The notes: generated from the sequence alone by a model not told the origin. A stretch of 64,000 bases of DNA from Streptomyces sp. WMMB303 (GCF_029351045.1 NZ_JARKIN010000001.1:4266501-4330500); one strand, 5' to 3'; shown: positions 51,592 to 60,611, counted from the stretch's first letter. Numbers and translations are program-made.

Positions 51592-53340
51592 ATGGATCAG
51601 TTTTCTGCGGCTGATAGGCCACCAGAGGCTCGGGACGTGGCCGCCCGCGACTCCGTCGGCACATCGAAGTTCGACACCGAGTTCGTGCCCGGCGAGTTCG
51701 AGCGCGACAGCACCCCCGGCGGAGCAGCCCGCTCCACGGGTCCGGCGGCAGCCACCGCCGCCGAGGAGGAACCCCGGGGGCCCGAGGGCACGGCCGCCGC
51801 CGGGCGCGCCGTCCCCCAGTCGGGTACGGCACAGGCCTGGGCCGCGCTCGGCGGGGATCCGGCGCTGCTGGCCCGCGCCGGCCGAGAACGCCGCCCGGGC
51901 CTGCTGCCGTCCGCGCTGCCCGTCCAGGAACTCGCCTCGGCCGCGGTGACGGCCTGCTCGCTGGCAGCGGCCGAGTTCTCGTGTGTACGGGCCCGCAGCG
52001 CGCTGCTGCCCCCCGTCCGGGTGGACGACGGTGCCGTGGCCGCCGCCTTCCGGAGCGACCGGCTGGTGCGGATCGACGGCAGAGCACCGGTCACCTTCGC
52101 TCCGCTGTCACGCTTCTGGCGCACCGCGGACGGCTGGGTGCGCACCCACGCCAACTACCCGCACCACCGCGCTCGGCTGCTGTCGGCGCTGGGCATGCCG
52201 GACCACGGCCCGGCGGACGACGAGGCGGCGGCGGGCCGGATCGCCACCGAGCTGGCGGGGCGTCAGGCCCGGGACGTGGAGGAGGCGGTGTACGGCGAAG
52301 GGGGCGTGGCCATCGCCGCCCGCACCCCCGAGGAGTGGGCGGCCCATCCGCAGCGCGCAGCGGTCGCGCCCACGCCGCTGGTCGCACTCAGCAGGCTGGA
52401 CGGGGCACCGACCCTGCCACTGGAGGGGCCACCGGGCCCGGGAGGACTGCGCGGTCTGCGGGTGCTGGACCTCACCCGCGTGCTGGCGGGCCCGGTCGCC
52501 ACCCGCACACTCGCGCTCCTCGGCGCGGACGTGCTGCGGATCGACGCGCCGGAACGGCCGGAGTTCCTGGACACCCATGCGGACACCGACCTGGGCAAGC
52601 GCTCGACGCTGCTCGACCTCTCCAGTAGGGCCGGGCAGGCCGCCTTCGAGGAGTTGCTGGCGTCGGCGCATGTGGTGGTGACCGGATACCGGCCGGGTGC
52701 GCTGGACCGGTTCGGGCTGGCCCCCGAGTCCCTGATGGACCGTCGGCCCGGCCTCGTGGTGGGCCAGCTCAGCGCGTGGGGCGCTACCGGGCCGTGGCAG
52801 CGCAGGCGCGGCTTCGACAGCCTGGTGCAGGCCGCGACCGGTATCGGCTTCCTGGAGGCGGCGGGTGCCGCCGGCCGAGCGGCCGCGGGCGCCGGGTCGG
52901 CGGGTCTGGCACCGGGCGCACTGCCCGTCCAGGCTCTCGACCACGGTACCGGGTACCTGCTGGCCGCGGGGCTGCTCCGGGCCCTCACCGAACAGCGCAC
53001 CGGTGCCGCCGGATCCCGGCTGGTACGGCTCTCCCTCGCCCGCACCGCACACTGGCTGCTGCATGACCTGCCCGCTGATCCGGGCGGAGCGGCACGCGAG
53101 GCATCCGGGGCCGAGCGTCCGGCGCCCGACGACACGCCCTGGCTGACGACGGCGGACAGTCCGCTGGGGCGGTTGCGCTACGCGCTCTCCCCGGTCGGCT
53201 TCGGCCCGGCGGACTCCGCAGGGTCCGCGGCGACCGGCTCCGGGGGCGGGGAGGACCCGCTCGACGCCGCGCGCAGCCCCCGCGACTGGGCACGGGTGAC
53301 CGGCCAGGCCGGCGGTGACCCGGCAGCGTGGCTGTCCTGA
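51592..53340 (+). CDS. CaiB/BaiF family CoA transferase with long N-terminal extension
   Basis: A 582-residue protein. The recognisable CoA-transferase part starts near residue 80 (AQAWAALGGDPALLA) and includes LRVLDLTRVLAGPVATRTLALLGADVLRIDAP (about 290), KRSTLLDLSSRAG, VTGYRPGALDRFGL, QLSAWGATGPW and ALDHGTGYLLAAGLLRAL. This is the half-degenerate 480-residue actinobacterial type. The first ~80 residues are low-complexity and acidic and have no in-frame alternative start near the canonical point, so the extension may be real. Substrate unknown. It is monocistronic. Confidence 0.8.
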   Translation: MDQFSAADRPPEARDVAARDSVGTSKFDTEFVPGEFERDSTPGGAARSTGPAAATAAEEEPRGPEGTAAAGRAVPQSGTAQAWAALGGDPALLARAGRERRPGLLPSALPVQELASAAVTACSLAAAEFSCVRARSALLPPVRVDDGAVAAAFRSDRLVRIDGRAPVTFAPLSRFWRTADGWVRTHANYPHHRARLLSALGMPDHGPADDEAAAGRIATELAGRQARDVEEAVYGEGGVAIAARTPEEWAAHPQRAAVAPTPLVALSRLDGAPTLPLEGPPGPGGLRGLRVLDLTRVLAGPVATRTLALLGADVLRIDAPERPEFLDTHADTDLGKRSTLLDLSSRAGQAAFEELLASAHVVVTGYRPGALDRFGLAPESLMDRRPGLVVGQLSAWGATGPWQRRRGFDSLVQAATGIGFLEAAGAAGRAAAGAGSAGLAPGALPVQALDHGTGYLLAAGLLRALTEQRTGAAGSRLVRLSLARTAHWLLHDLPADPGGAAREASGAERPAPDDTPWLTTADSPLGRLRYALSPVGFGPADSAGSAATGSGGGEDPLDAARSPRDWARVTGQAGGDPAAWLS

Positions 53341-53503
53341 AGCCGGCCCCGGGGCTGCCAGGGAGCCGCCCCAGGGCTGCGCCGAGATCGGCGGCACGGC
53401 CAATCCGGCGTCCGCCGCGCCATCGGGGCTGCGCCGCCCCGCCGTACCGTCCGCCGCCGTGCGGGCCGCCTGGGGCGCGCACCGCAGCGGGCCGGTCCGC
53501 GGG

Positions 53504-54043
53504 TCAGGGACTGCCGGACGCGCCGAGCAGCCACTCGCCGAAGACGACGAGGACGAAGCCGAGGCCGAGGACCGCCGTGGCCACTCGGGTGCGGCCCCGG
53601 CGGCTGAGCACGATGGCGGTGCCGGAGAGGATCAGTGCGAGGCCGTAGAAGCCGACGGTGAGCACCGAGGGCGCCGAACGCAGCCGGACGGCCAGCGCGA
53701 CGGCCACCGCGAGCATGACGACAGCCGAGAGGGCTATGCGTATGCGCCGCGCCTGGCGCGGCGTCAGCGCCGGCCGTTCCACCGTGGTTCCCTCCGGCTC
53801 TCCGGGCTCGTGCGCCTCCGGTGGCCCGTCCCGCCGCGCCTCACCTGCCGGACCGGTGGGCGAGGACCCCCCGTCCTGCTCGGTCGCGGCAGGGCCCTCG
53901 GTCGCGGGCCGTTCCCCGGACCCGGGGTCGGCACTCGCAAGGTCGCGGTCGTCGGCGCGATCGCGGCCCTCGGCAGGGGCTCGGTCTTCGGTGCGGACGC
54001 GGGCTGAGGGGGAGGGAGAGGAGGGGGAATTGGCTTCCGACAT
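53504..54043 (-). CDS. Small membrane protein with acidic disordered N-terminus
   Basis: A 179-residue protein. Residues 1-95 are Asp/Glu/Pro/Ser-rich and probably disordered. Residues ~100-178 hold three hydrophobic helices (IALSAVVMLAVAVALAVRL, VLTVGFYGLALILSGTAIVL, VATAVLGLGFVLVVFGEWLLG) separated by short Arg-rich turns. The ATG at 54041-54043 gives the usual short MSEANSP start. Hypothetical, with no enzymatic motif. Confidence 0.7.
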   Translation of the reverse strand: MSEANSPSSPSPSARVRTEDRAPAEGRDRADDRDLASADPGSGERPATEGPAATEQDGGSSPTGPAGEARRDGPPEAHEPGEPEGTTVERPALTPRQARRIRIALSAVVMLAVAVALAVRLRSAPSVLTVGFYGLALILSGTAIVLSRRGRTRVATAVLGLGFVLVVFGEWLLGASGSP

Positions 54044-54115
54044 GCACGGGAGCGTATCCCTCCCGGCTACCGGGTGGGACCCTCGGCCCACGGCCGTGCC
54101 CGCCGCGCGGATGCC

Positions 54116-54685
54116 TCACTGCTCGTCCGGGGCATCCTTGGTGCCGCCCGCCCAGGCGCGCAGCGCGTCACGGCTGTCGAACTCGCCGAGGTTGGTGTCG
54201 ATCGGATCACTGGTGTACTGGTGGAAGCGCCAGCGGTGCTTGACGCCGGGGGCGCCCGGTTTGCCGTTGTAGTGCGCGATCCAGAGGCCGTCGCCCGCGA
54301 ACGAGGTCTTGTCGCGATTCAGCCAGAAGTCGACGTTGCAGTACAGCAGGACCTTGTGTCCGGACGTCTTGTCCTGCACGTACTTGATCCACTCGTCCTT
54401 CTCGTCGTTGCCGACCGCGGAGTCCTCCCAGTCGAGCGCCAGCATGTCGCCGGCGACGAGGTCGATCTTCGAGAGGAAGTAGTCGGCCTGGGCCTTCATA
54501 CTGCCCGGCCTGACGAAGTGGTAGAAGCCGGTGACCAGTCCGGCGTCCCGACCGGTCCGGCGCTGCTCGACCCACTTGGGGTTGGTGTAGGACGTCCCCT
54601 CGGTGAGCTTGATGAAGACGAACTCGACCCCCCGGGTGCTGTAGTCCTCGGGCTGGTACGAAGCGACATCGATCCCTTTGATCAT
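54116..54685 (-). CDS. GH25 family lysozyme-like protein without a signal peptide
   Basis: A 189-residue single-domain GH25 (muramidase) protein. Seen: GIDVASYQ with the conserved Asp6, VEFVFIKLTEG, GFYHFVRPG, ALDWED with catalytic Glu87, and HRWRFHQYTSD near the C-terminus. It begins directly with MIKGIDVA, so there is no Sec or Tat signal and no cell-wall-binding repeat. A cytosolic muramidase needs a holin, a contractile injection system, or lysis to reach murein. No such genes are adjacent, so export is unexplained. Composition is less G/C-biased than the neighbours, which may indicate transfer from a phage. Confidence 0.87.
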   Translation of the reverse strand: MIKGIDVASYQPEDYSTRGVEFVFIKLTEGTSYTNPKWVEQRRTGRDAGLVTGFYHFVRPGSMKAQADYFLSKIDLVAGDMLALDWEDSAVGNDEKDEWIKYVQDKTSGHKVLLYCNVDFWLNRDKTSFAGDGLWIAHYNGKPGAPGVKHRWRFHQYTSDPIDTNLGEFDSRDALRAWAGGTKDAPDEQ

Positions 54686-54974
54686 AACTGTGCGCCACCC
54701 ACTCTCTCTTCGCTCTTTTCACTCTGCGCACGCCGCTGATTACTCTTCGATACCCGCTGAGCGTCACACCGTACCCCGTGCAGTCCCGTCTCCTGCCGGC
54801 AGTCGCCGCACGCGCTCCGCCATCCCCGCGCCCGGCGCGTCATGGAGTGCGGCGCGCGTGACAAGGGCGCACGATCGGGTACTGCGACACTTGCCCGCGG
54901 GTACCGCTCCGGCCGCCCAGCGGCCGCGGCCACCCGCCCTGCGCACGGCGAAAACGATACGGAGAGAGAGCATC

Positions 54975-55400
54975 ATGGCCACCACACGTACCGCTCACAC
55001 CGTCTGGAACGGGAACCTCACCGAAGGGTCGGGCACCGTCAGCCTCGACTCCTCCGGTATCGGCCAGTACCCGGTCTCCTGGGCATCGCGCGCGGAGGAG
55101 CCCGGCGGCAGGACCAGCCCCGAGGAACTCATCGCCGCCGCGCACTCCAGTTGCTTCTCGATGGCGCTCTCCAACGGCCTCAACAGCGCGGGCACCCCGC
55201 CCACCACGCTCACCACGAAGGCGGCCGTCGACTTCCAGCCGGGCACGGGCATCACGGGGATCCATCTGACCGTGCGGGGCGAGGTGCCCGGCATCGATCA
55301 GGCCGCGTTCGCGGCCGCGGCGGCGGAAGCCGCCCGGAACTGCCCCGTCAGCCAGGCACTGCAGGCCACTCCGATCACCCACGAGGCCGAACTGGCCTGA
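54975..55400 (+). CDS. OsmC/Ohr family peroxiredoxin
   Basis: A 141-residue OsmC-type thiol peroxidase reducing organic peroxides. Two catalytic Cys are present, C60 in AHSSCFSMALS and C123 in RNCPVSQAL, with SPEELIAAAHSSC typical of OsmC. Cytosolic homodimer. ATG 54975-54977 follows GGAGAGAGAG; the longer frame upstream is non-coding. No OhrR gene is adjacent, so it may be controlled by osmotic/oxidative sigma factors instead, as OsmC proteins often are. Confidence 0.92.
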   Translation: MATTRTAHTVWNGNLTEGSGTVSLDSSGIGQYPVSWASRAEEPGGRTSPEELIAAAHSSCFSMALSNGLNSAGTPPTTLTTKAAVDFQPGTGITGIHLTVRGEVPGIDQAAFAAAAAEAARNCPVSQALQATPITHEAELA

Positions 55401-55451
55401 ACCGCCCCACCCACCGCGCGGCCCCGCCCCGCCCTCCGGAGACGAGGAACC

Positions 55452-56354
55452 ATGCCGGAACTCCCCGAAGTCGAGGCTCTGCGGCACTTCCTGGCCGAGC
55501 GGCTGACCGGGCGCACCGTCCGGCGTGTGCTGCCGGTCGCGATCAGTGTGCTCAAGACCTACGATCCGCCGCTGGACGCGCTGGAGGGCCGGGCCTTCAC
55601 CGGCGTCGCCCGGCACGGCAAGTTCCTCGACCTGGTGCTGGGCGGGACGCCCGAAGAGGGGCGCACGCCGGACGGGGAGGGCCTGCACCTGATCGTCCAT
55701 CTCGCCAGGGCCGGGTGGCTGCGGTGGCAGGACTCACTGCCCGCCGCTCCGCCCCGCCCGGGCAAGGGGCCGCTCGCACTGCGGGTGGTGCTGGCGGGCG
55801 AGCCGACCGAGGGGTTCGACCTCACCGAGGCGGGCACCCACAAGCGGCTCGCCGTGTACCTGGTACGGGACCCAGGCCGGGTGCCGGGAATCGCACGGCT
55901 CGGGCCCGACCCGCTCGACCCCTCCTTCGACCGCGCGGCCCTCGCCGCTCTGCTCAGCGGGCAGCGGCACCGCGTCAAGGGCCTGTTGCGGGATCAGTCG
56001 GTGGTCTCCGGCATCGGGAACGCCTATTCGGACGAGATCCTGCACGCGGCGAGGATGTCACCGTTCCGGCTCGCCGCCGATCTCTCCGAAGAGGAGATCG
56101 GCTTCCTGCACACGGCACTGCGGGAGGTCCTCACCGCTGCCGTCGAGCGGGCCCGGGGGCTGTCGGCCGCCGATCTGAAGGCGGGCAAGCGCCTCGGGCT
56201 GCGGGTGCACGGCCGCGCGGGCGAGCCGTGCCCGGTGTGCGGGGACACCCTGCGTTCGGTCTCCTTCAGCGACTCCGCACTGGAGTACTGCCCCACCTGC
56301 CAGACCGGCGGTAAGCCCCTTGCGGACCGGCGGCTGTCGCGTCTGCTGAAATGA
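55452..56354 (+). CDS. Formamidopyrimidine-DNA glycosylase / endonuclease VIII family protein
   Basis: A 300-residue DNA glycosylase/AP lyase. Seen: N-terminal catalytic PELPEVE (Pro after Met removal, and Glu3), Lys57 in RHGKFLDL, the H2TH region GLLRDQSVVSGIGNAYSDEIL (about 178) and a C-terminal zinc finger CPVCGDTL...YCPTCQT. It excises oxidised bases. The HLARAGWLRW loop differs from the canonical Fpg HLGMSG, so it belongs to an actinobacterial Fpg/Nei subgroup. It lies 51 bases after OsmC, and a joint oxidative-stress unit is plausible. Confidence 0.92.
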   Translation: MPELPEVEALRHFLAERLTGRTVRRVLPVAISVLKTYDPPLDALEGRAFTGVARHGKFLDLVLGGTPEEGRTPDGEGLHLIVHLARAGWLRWQDSLPAAPPRPGKGPLALRVVLAGEPTEGFDLTEAGTHKRLAVYLVRDPGRVPGIARLGPDPLDPSFDRAALAALLSGQRHRVKGLLRDQSVVSGIGNAYSDEILHAARMSPFRLAADLSEEEIGFLHTALREVLTAAVERARGLSAADLKAGKRLGLRVHGRAGEPCPVCGDTLRSVSFSDSALEYCPTCQTGGKPLADRRLSRLLK

Positions 56355-56409
56355 GGGCGGCATCAGCACTACCCGTCGGTAAGGGCTCATGGGGCCCGGA
56401 GAGGTTGCT

Positions 56410-57669
56410 GTGGACGCTGAAGAGACCGGAGCCGCGGCGGAGAAGACCGCCGCACCGGAACGCCAGGCAAGGGAGTTCGACGTCGTCCTGTTCGGGGCGA
56501 CCGGCTTCGTCGGCGAACTGACCGCGCGATACCTGGCGGCCAACGCGCCCGGGGGCTGCCGCTGGGCGCTGGCCGGGCGCAGCGAACGGAAGTTGAAGGA
56601 ACTGCGCGAGCGGCTGGCCGCCGCGTACCCGGACGCGGGCGAGGTGCCGCTGATCACCGCGGATGCCGACGACCCGCACGCGGCGGCCGACCTCGCGGAA
56701 CGCTCCCGGGTGGTGGCGAGCACGGTCGGGCCCTATCTGCGGTACGGCATCCGCCTGGTGGCCGCGTGCGCCGACGCGGGGACGGACTACCTCGACCTCT
56801 CGGGCGAGCCGGAGTTCGTGGATCTGATGTACCTGCGGCACCACTCCCGGGCACGGCGGACGGGGGCCCGGCTCGTGCACGCCTGCGGGTTCGACTCGGT
56901 ACCGCACGACCTGGGTGCCCACTTCACCGTGCAGCAGCTGCCGGAGGGGGTACCGCTGAGCGTCGACGGCTTCGTCCGTTCCAACGCGGCCATCTCCGGC
57001 GGCACGTTCGCCAGCGCGCTGCTGTCCTTCTCGCGCGCCGACCGGATGGCCCGGACCGCCAAGGCCCGCAGGGCCGCCGATCCGCGCCCGGCGGACCGTT
57101 CGGTCCGGACGCCCACGGGCCGGGTGCGGCACGAGGACGAGCTGGGGCTGTGGGCCGTGCCGCTGCCGACCATCGACGGGCAGATCGTGGGGCGTTCGGC
57201 GGCCGCGCTGGAGCGCTACGGCCCGCAGTTCACCTACCGCCATTACGCGGGTGTCCGGCGGCTGCCGGTCGCGCTGGGCGGGATCGCGGGCGCGGGCGGC
57301 CTGTTCGCCGCGGCGCAGCTGCCGCCGCTGCGACGGTTCCTGACCTCCAGGCTTGTCCCGGGTGAGGGGCCGGACGAGCGCCGCCGGGCACGGAGCTGGT
57401 TCTCGGTGCGCTTCCTGGGCCGGGGCGGCGGACGCCGGGTGGTCACCGAGGTCGCGGGCGGCGACCCCGGCTACGACGAGACGGCCAAGATGTTCGCGGA
57501 GGCGGCGCTCTGCCTCGCCCACGACGACCTGCCGCCCACCTCGGGCCAGGTGACGACCGCCGTCGCGATGGGCGAGGCGCTGACCGCCCGGCTGATCCGC
57601 GCCGGAGTGGAGTTCCGGGTCCTGGAGGACTCCGAGGACACCGAGTCCGCCGCGAACGCACCGCACTGA
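56410..57669 (+). CDS. Saccharopine dehydrogenase NADP-binding domain protein (trans-acting enoyl reductase-like)
   Basis: A 419-residue Rossmann-fold oxidoreductase. Seen: FDVVLFGATGFVGELTARYLA (about 25), ALAGRSERKLKEL, VASTVGPYLRYGIRLVAACADAGTDYLDLSGE and HACGFDSVPHDLG. These match the saccharopine-dehydrogenase-like group that includes mycobacterial trans-acting enoyl reductase Rv2449c/Rv2953 and membrane-associated relatives. One hydrophobic stretch (about 290-310) may attach it to membranes. GTG 56410 follows GGAGAGG; an in-frame ATG at 56389 is possible. Substrate unknown, possibly lipid-linked. Confidence 0.85.
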   Translation: MDAEETGAAAEKTAAPERQAREFDVVLFGATGFVGELTARYLAANAPGGCRWALAGRSERKLKELRERLAAAYPDAGEVPLITADADDPHAAADLAERSRVVASTVGPYLRYGIRLVAACADAGTDYLDLSGEPEFVDLMYLRHHSRARRTGARLVHACGFDSVPHDLGAHFTVQQLPEGVPLSVDGFVRSNAAISGGTFASALLSFSRADRMARTAKARRAADPRPADRSVRTPTGRVRHEDELGLWAVPLPTIDGQIVGRSAAALERYGPQFTYRHYAGVRRLPVALGGIAGAGGLFAAAQLPPLRRFLTSRLVPGEGPDERRRARSWFSVRFLGRGGGRRVVTEVAGGDPGYDETAKMFAEAALCLAHDDLPPTSGQVTTAVAMGEALTARLIRAGVEFRVLEDSEDTESAANAPH

Positions 57670-57687
57670 ACTGCCCGGGAGGCTTCC

Positions 57688-58110
57688 ATGCGAGTCAAGG
57701 ATTTCGACCACCTCGTGCTCAAGGTGGCGGATGTCGAGCGGGCGCTGGCGTTCTACTGCGGGCCGCTGGGCCTGGAACCGGTCCGGGTCGAGGAGTGGCG
57801 GGCGGGTGCGGTCCCGTTCCCGTCGGTGCGGGTCAGCCCGGTCACGATCATCGATCTGCTCGACCGGTCCGGGGAGGCCGCCGTGGGCGGCGGGGACGGG
57901 ACGAACGTCGACCACATCTGCCTGGTCGTCGAGCCGCTGGACTGGCGGGCGGTGCTCGACTCGGGCGAGTTCCAGGTGCTGGAGGGCCCGGTCAGCCGCT
58001 TCGGCGCCCGGGGCACGGCGCAGTCGATCTACGTGCGGGGTCCGGACGGCAACACGGTCGAGCTGCGCTGGTACCCGCAGGACGAGGAGGGTGCCGAGGG
58101 GCAGGGCTGA
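57688..58110 (+). CDS. VOC family protein (glyoxalase/bleomycin-resistance fold)
   Basis: A 140-residue single vicinal-oxygen-chelate domain: FDHLVLKVADVERALAFYCGPLGLEP at the N-terminus, DHICLVVEPLDW in the middle and SIYVRGPDGNTVELRWY at the C-terminus. Candidate metal ligands are His near 7, His near 75 and Glu near 127. Family members include isomerases, dioxygenases and drug-binding proteins, so function cannot be assigned. It is 18 bases after the reductase gene and probably cotranscribed. Confidence 0.88.
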   Translation: MRVKDFDHLVLKVADVERALAFYCGPLGLEPVRVEEWRAGAVPFPSVRVSPVTIIDLLDRSGEAAVGGGDGTNVDHICLVVEPLDWRAVLDSGEFQVLEGPVSRFGARGTAQSIYVRGPDGNTVELRWYPQDEEGAEGQG

Positions 58111-58193
58111 GCCCGGGGCCCACGGCGGGCCGGGGGGTCTCCTCGGCGCCCCGGCCCCCGGGCAGGCGCGCGGGCCCGCGGCACCGTCCGGGT

Positions 58194-58646
58194 TCAGTCC
58201 ACGGCACCGTCCAGATAGCGCCAGGCGCCGTCCACCCGGACGAACCGGCTGCGCTCCTGCTGGCTTCCGGGAGTGCCGTCCGCCCCCCGGTGGTGGGCGC
58301 GGAAGGAGACCGTCCCCTCCTGGTGGAAGGCGCTGCCGCCGGAGGTGGCGAGGATCTCCAGACCCGTCCAGCGCGGCGCGCCGGACAGGTCGAGGTGCGC
58401 GGGACGGGTGTCCGGGTGCCAGGTGAGCAGCAGATAGCCGATGTCCGCCAGGGCGAAGGCGGCGTAGCGGGAGCGCATCAGCTCCTCCGCGGTGGCGGGC
58501 ACCGTCTCGTCGCGGTGGAAGCGGCCGCAGCACTCCGCGTAGCGGGCTGCTCCGCAGGGGCAGGCGGTGGGCGCGTGGCGGCCGGGACCCGAGCGGTCGG
58601 TGGCGGCCGCGCGGTGTGCTGGACGGGCGGGTTTGCGTCGGGGCAT
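58194..58646 (-). CDS. YchJ family (UPF0225) SEC-C-motif protein
   Basis: A 150-residue protein with the SEC-C-type zinc motif CPCG...YAECCGRFH (about 30-44), followed by an NTF2-like domain with RSRYAAFALADIGYLLLTWHPDTRP and FRAHHRG. This is the YchJ architecture. Function is unknown; a zinc-binding, perhaps protein-quality-related role is inferred from the SEC-C motif found in SecA. It is divergent from the lactate permease. Confidence 0.88.
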   Translation of the reverse strand: MPRRKPARPAHRAAATDRSGPGRHAPTACPCGAARYAECCGRFHRDETVPATAEELMRSRYAAFALADIGYLLLTWHPDTRPAHLDLSGAPRWTGLEILATSGGSAFHQEGTVSFRAHHRGADGTPGSQQERSRFVRVDGAWRYLDGAVD

Positions 58647-58688
58647 GTGTTCATCATGCCGGACCTCTGGACAGCGGGCTGTTCCGGA

Positions 58689-58725
58689 ACCAACCTTGCG
58701 GAACGATCAGTTCGACACGGTTGGT
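58689..58725. promoter_or_regulatory. Inverted repeat ACCAACC/GGTTGGT in front of the lactate permease
   Basis: Arms at 58689-58695 and 58719-58725 with 23 bases between, in the gap between the YchJ and lactate-permease starts. FadR-type LldR regulators bind TTGGT/ACCAA-like half sites, so it could be a lactate-responsive operator. No lldR gene is in the window. Confidence 0.35.
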
Positions 58726-58767
58726 CCGCGGTCCCGGAACGCATACGTGCGAGGGCGAAGGTGAGAG

Positions 58768-60456
58768 ATGTACCGGCCCGATCTCTCCCCCGTGGCCGAC
58801 AGCCTCGCGCTGTCCGCACTGGTGGGAGCGTTGCCCCTGCTCATCCTGTTCGCCCTGCTGGGCGGCCTGCGGCTGAAGGCCCACTGGTCGGGGCCGGCCG
58901 CGCTGGGCGTGTCGCTGGTGGTGGCCGTGTGGGCCTACGGCATGCCGGTGCACCTGGCGCTGCTCGCCGGCACCGAGGGTGCCGCCTTCGGGCTGTTCCC
59001 GATCATGTGGATCGTGCTGGCCGCCCTGTGGGTGCACCAGCTCACTGTCACCAGCGGCCGGTTCACGGATCTGCGCCGCGCGTTCAACCTGGTCAGTGAC
59101 GATCCGCGGATCCAGGCGCTCATCATCGCGTTCTGCTTCGGCGCGCTGCTGGAGGCGCTGGCCGGGTTCGGCGCGCCGGTGGCGATCACCGGTGTGATGC
59201 TGATGGCACTGGGCTTCTCGCCGGTGCGGGCCGCCGTCACGGTGCTGGTGGCCAACACCGCGCCGGTGGCGTTCGGGGCGATCGGGACGCCGATCATCAC
59301 GGCGGGTTCCCTCACCGGCATCGACCCCGCTGACATCGGGGCCTATGTCGGCCGCCAGACACCGCTGCTGGCGCTGTTCGTGCCCCTGCTGCTGGTGGCG
59401 CTGGTGGACGGGGTGCGGGGTGTGCGGCAGACCTGGCCGGCCGCCCTGGTGTGCGGAGGCGCGTTCGCCGTGGCGCAGTTCGCGAGCTCCAACTACCTCT
59501 CGGTGGAGCTGACGGACATCGTCGCCGCGCTGGTGGCGCTCGGAGCCGTGGTCGGCTTCCTCCGCTTCTGGCGTCCTGCCGAGGGCGCACGGGTCCGGGA
59601 GGACCTGCGGTCGGCAGCCGCCCGCGAGCACCGCGAAGCGGGCGGCGGCGAGCAGCCACCCGGCGCCGCGGGATCCCATGGCACGGCGGAGCAGCCCGAC
59701 GAGGAGCTGTCTGCGGCCCGGATCGGGCTCGCCTTCCTGCCCTACCTCGTCGTCATCGCGGTCTTCTCCGTCGCCAAGCTGTGGGACCCCGTCGAGACGT
59801 TCCTCGCGGACAGCGATGTGCGGGTGCCGTGGCCGGGGCTGGACGGGGAGGTGCTGACGGCCTCCGGCCAGCAGTCCTCGGCCACCGTCCATGTCTTCCC
59901 CTGGCTCTCCTCGCCCGGCTCGCTGCTCGTGTTGTGCGGGGTGCTGGTGGCCGCCGTGCACCGGGTGCGGCCACGGGACGCGGTACGCGAGTTCGTCCGG
60001 ACGGTGGTGACGCTGCGCTGGGCGCTGCTCACGGTGGGGTCGGTGCTGGCCCTGGCGTATGTGATGAACCTCTCCGGCCAGACGATCACCATCGGCACCT
60101 GGATCGCGGGCGCGGGCGCCGCCTTCGCGTTCCTCTCACCGCTGCTGGGCTGGCTGGGTACGGCCGTGACGGGCTCGGACACCTCGGCCAACGCCTTGTT
60201 CGCCACGCTGCAGCAGACCGCGGCCGACCGGGCGGGACTGGATCCGACGCTGCTGGTGGCCGCGAACACCTCCGGCGGCGTGGTCGGCAAGATGATCAGC
60301 CCGCAGAATCTGACGATCGCGGCGACCGCCGTGGGGCTGCTCGGCAAGGAGGCGGTCCTCTTCCGCAAGGTCGTGGCCTGGAGCCTGCTGCTTCTGCTGG
60401 CGGTCTGCCTGCTGGTGCTGCTCCAGTCCGGCGTCGGGGCCTGGCTGCTGCCCTGA
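58768..60456 (+). CDS. L-lactate permease family transporter
   Basis: A 562-residue membrane carrier of the LctP family, with about 13 helices. Seen: FGLFPIMWIVLAALWVHQLTV, FGALLEALAGFGAPVAITGVML (about 125), NTAPVAFGAIGTPIITAGSLTG, LGTAVTGSDTSANALFATLQ (about 465) and NTSGGVVGKMISPQNLTIA. These are the diagnostic LldP segments for H+/lactate (or glycolate) symport. A charged cytosolic insertion lies at ~275-320. The start follows AAGGTGAG. It is monocistronic, with no lactate dehydrogenase beside it. Confidence 0.93.
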   Translation: MYRPDLSPVADSLALSALVGALPLLILFALLGGLRLKAHWSGPAALGVSLVVAVWAYGMPVHLALLAGTEGAAFGLFPIMWIVLAALWVHQLTVTSGRFTDLRRAFNLVSDDPRIQALIIAFCFGALLEALAGFGAPVAITGVMLMALGFSPVRAAVTVLVANTAPVAFGAIGTPIITAGSLTGIDPADIGAYVGRQTPLLALFVPLLLVALVDGVRGVRQTWPAALVCGGAFAVAQFASSNYLSVELTDIVAALVALGAVVGFLRFWRPAEGARVREDLRSAAAREHREAGGGEQPPGAAGSHGTAEQPDEELSAARIGLAFLPYLVVIAVFSVAKLWDPVETFLADSDVRVPWPGLDGEVLTASGQQSSATVHVFPWLSSPGSLLVLCGVLVAAVHRVRPRDAVREFVRTVVTLRWALLTVGSVLALAYVMNLSGQTITIGTWIAGAGAAFAFLSPLLGWLGTAVTGSDTSANALFATLQQTAADRAGLDPTLLVAANTSGGVVGKMISPQNLTIAATAVGLLGKEAVLFRKVVAWSLLLLLAVCLLVLLQSGVGAWLLP

Positions 60457-60553
60457 CGCGGCACGGCCGGCGCCGCGGGGTCCGGCGATGCGGTGCCGCC
60501 CCCTCGGGGGCCGGAACCAGCGCGCTGGTCCGCACCCGAGGGGCCACAAAAGC

Positions 60554-60592
60554 GGCGCAGGGCCCGCACCTCGTCGGTGCGGGCCCTGCGCC
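60554..60592. terminator. Terminator hairpin between lactate permease and cold-shock gene
   Basis: Perfect 17-base arms (60554-60570, 60576-60592) with a TCGTC loop, between convergent genes and 20 bases from the cold-shock stop. It serves both. Confidence 0.85.
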
Positions 60593-60611
60593 CATCCTGC
60601 GCGGCAGGGTG

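Noticed and set aside
51293..51949. Plus-strand frame upstream of the CoA transferase
   Set aside because: Pro/Arg/Ser-rich, and it continues out of frame into the CoA-transferase gene. Not a credible protein.
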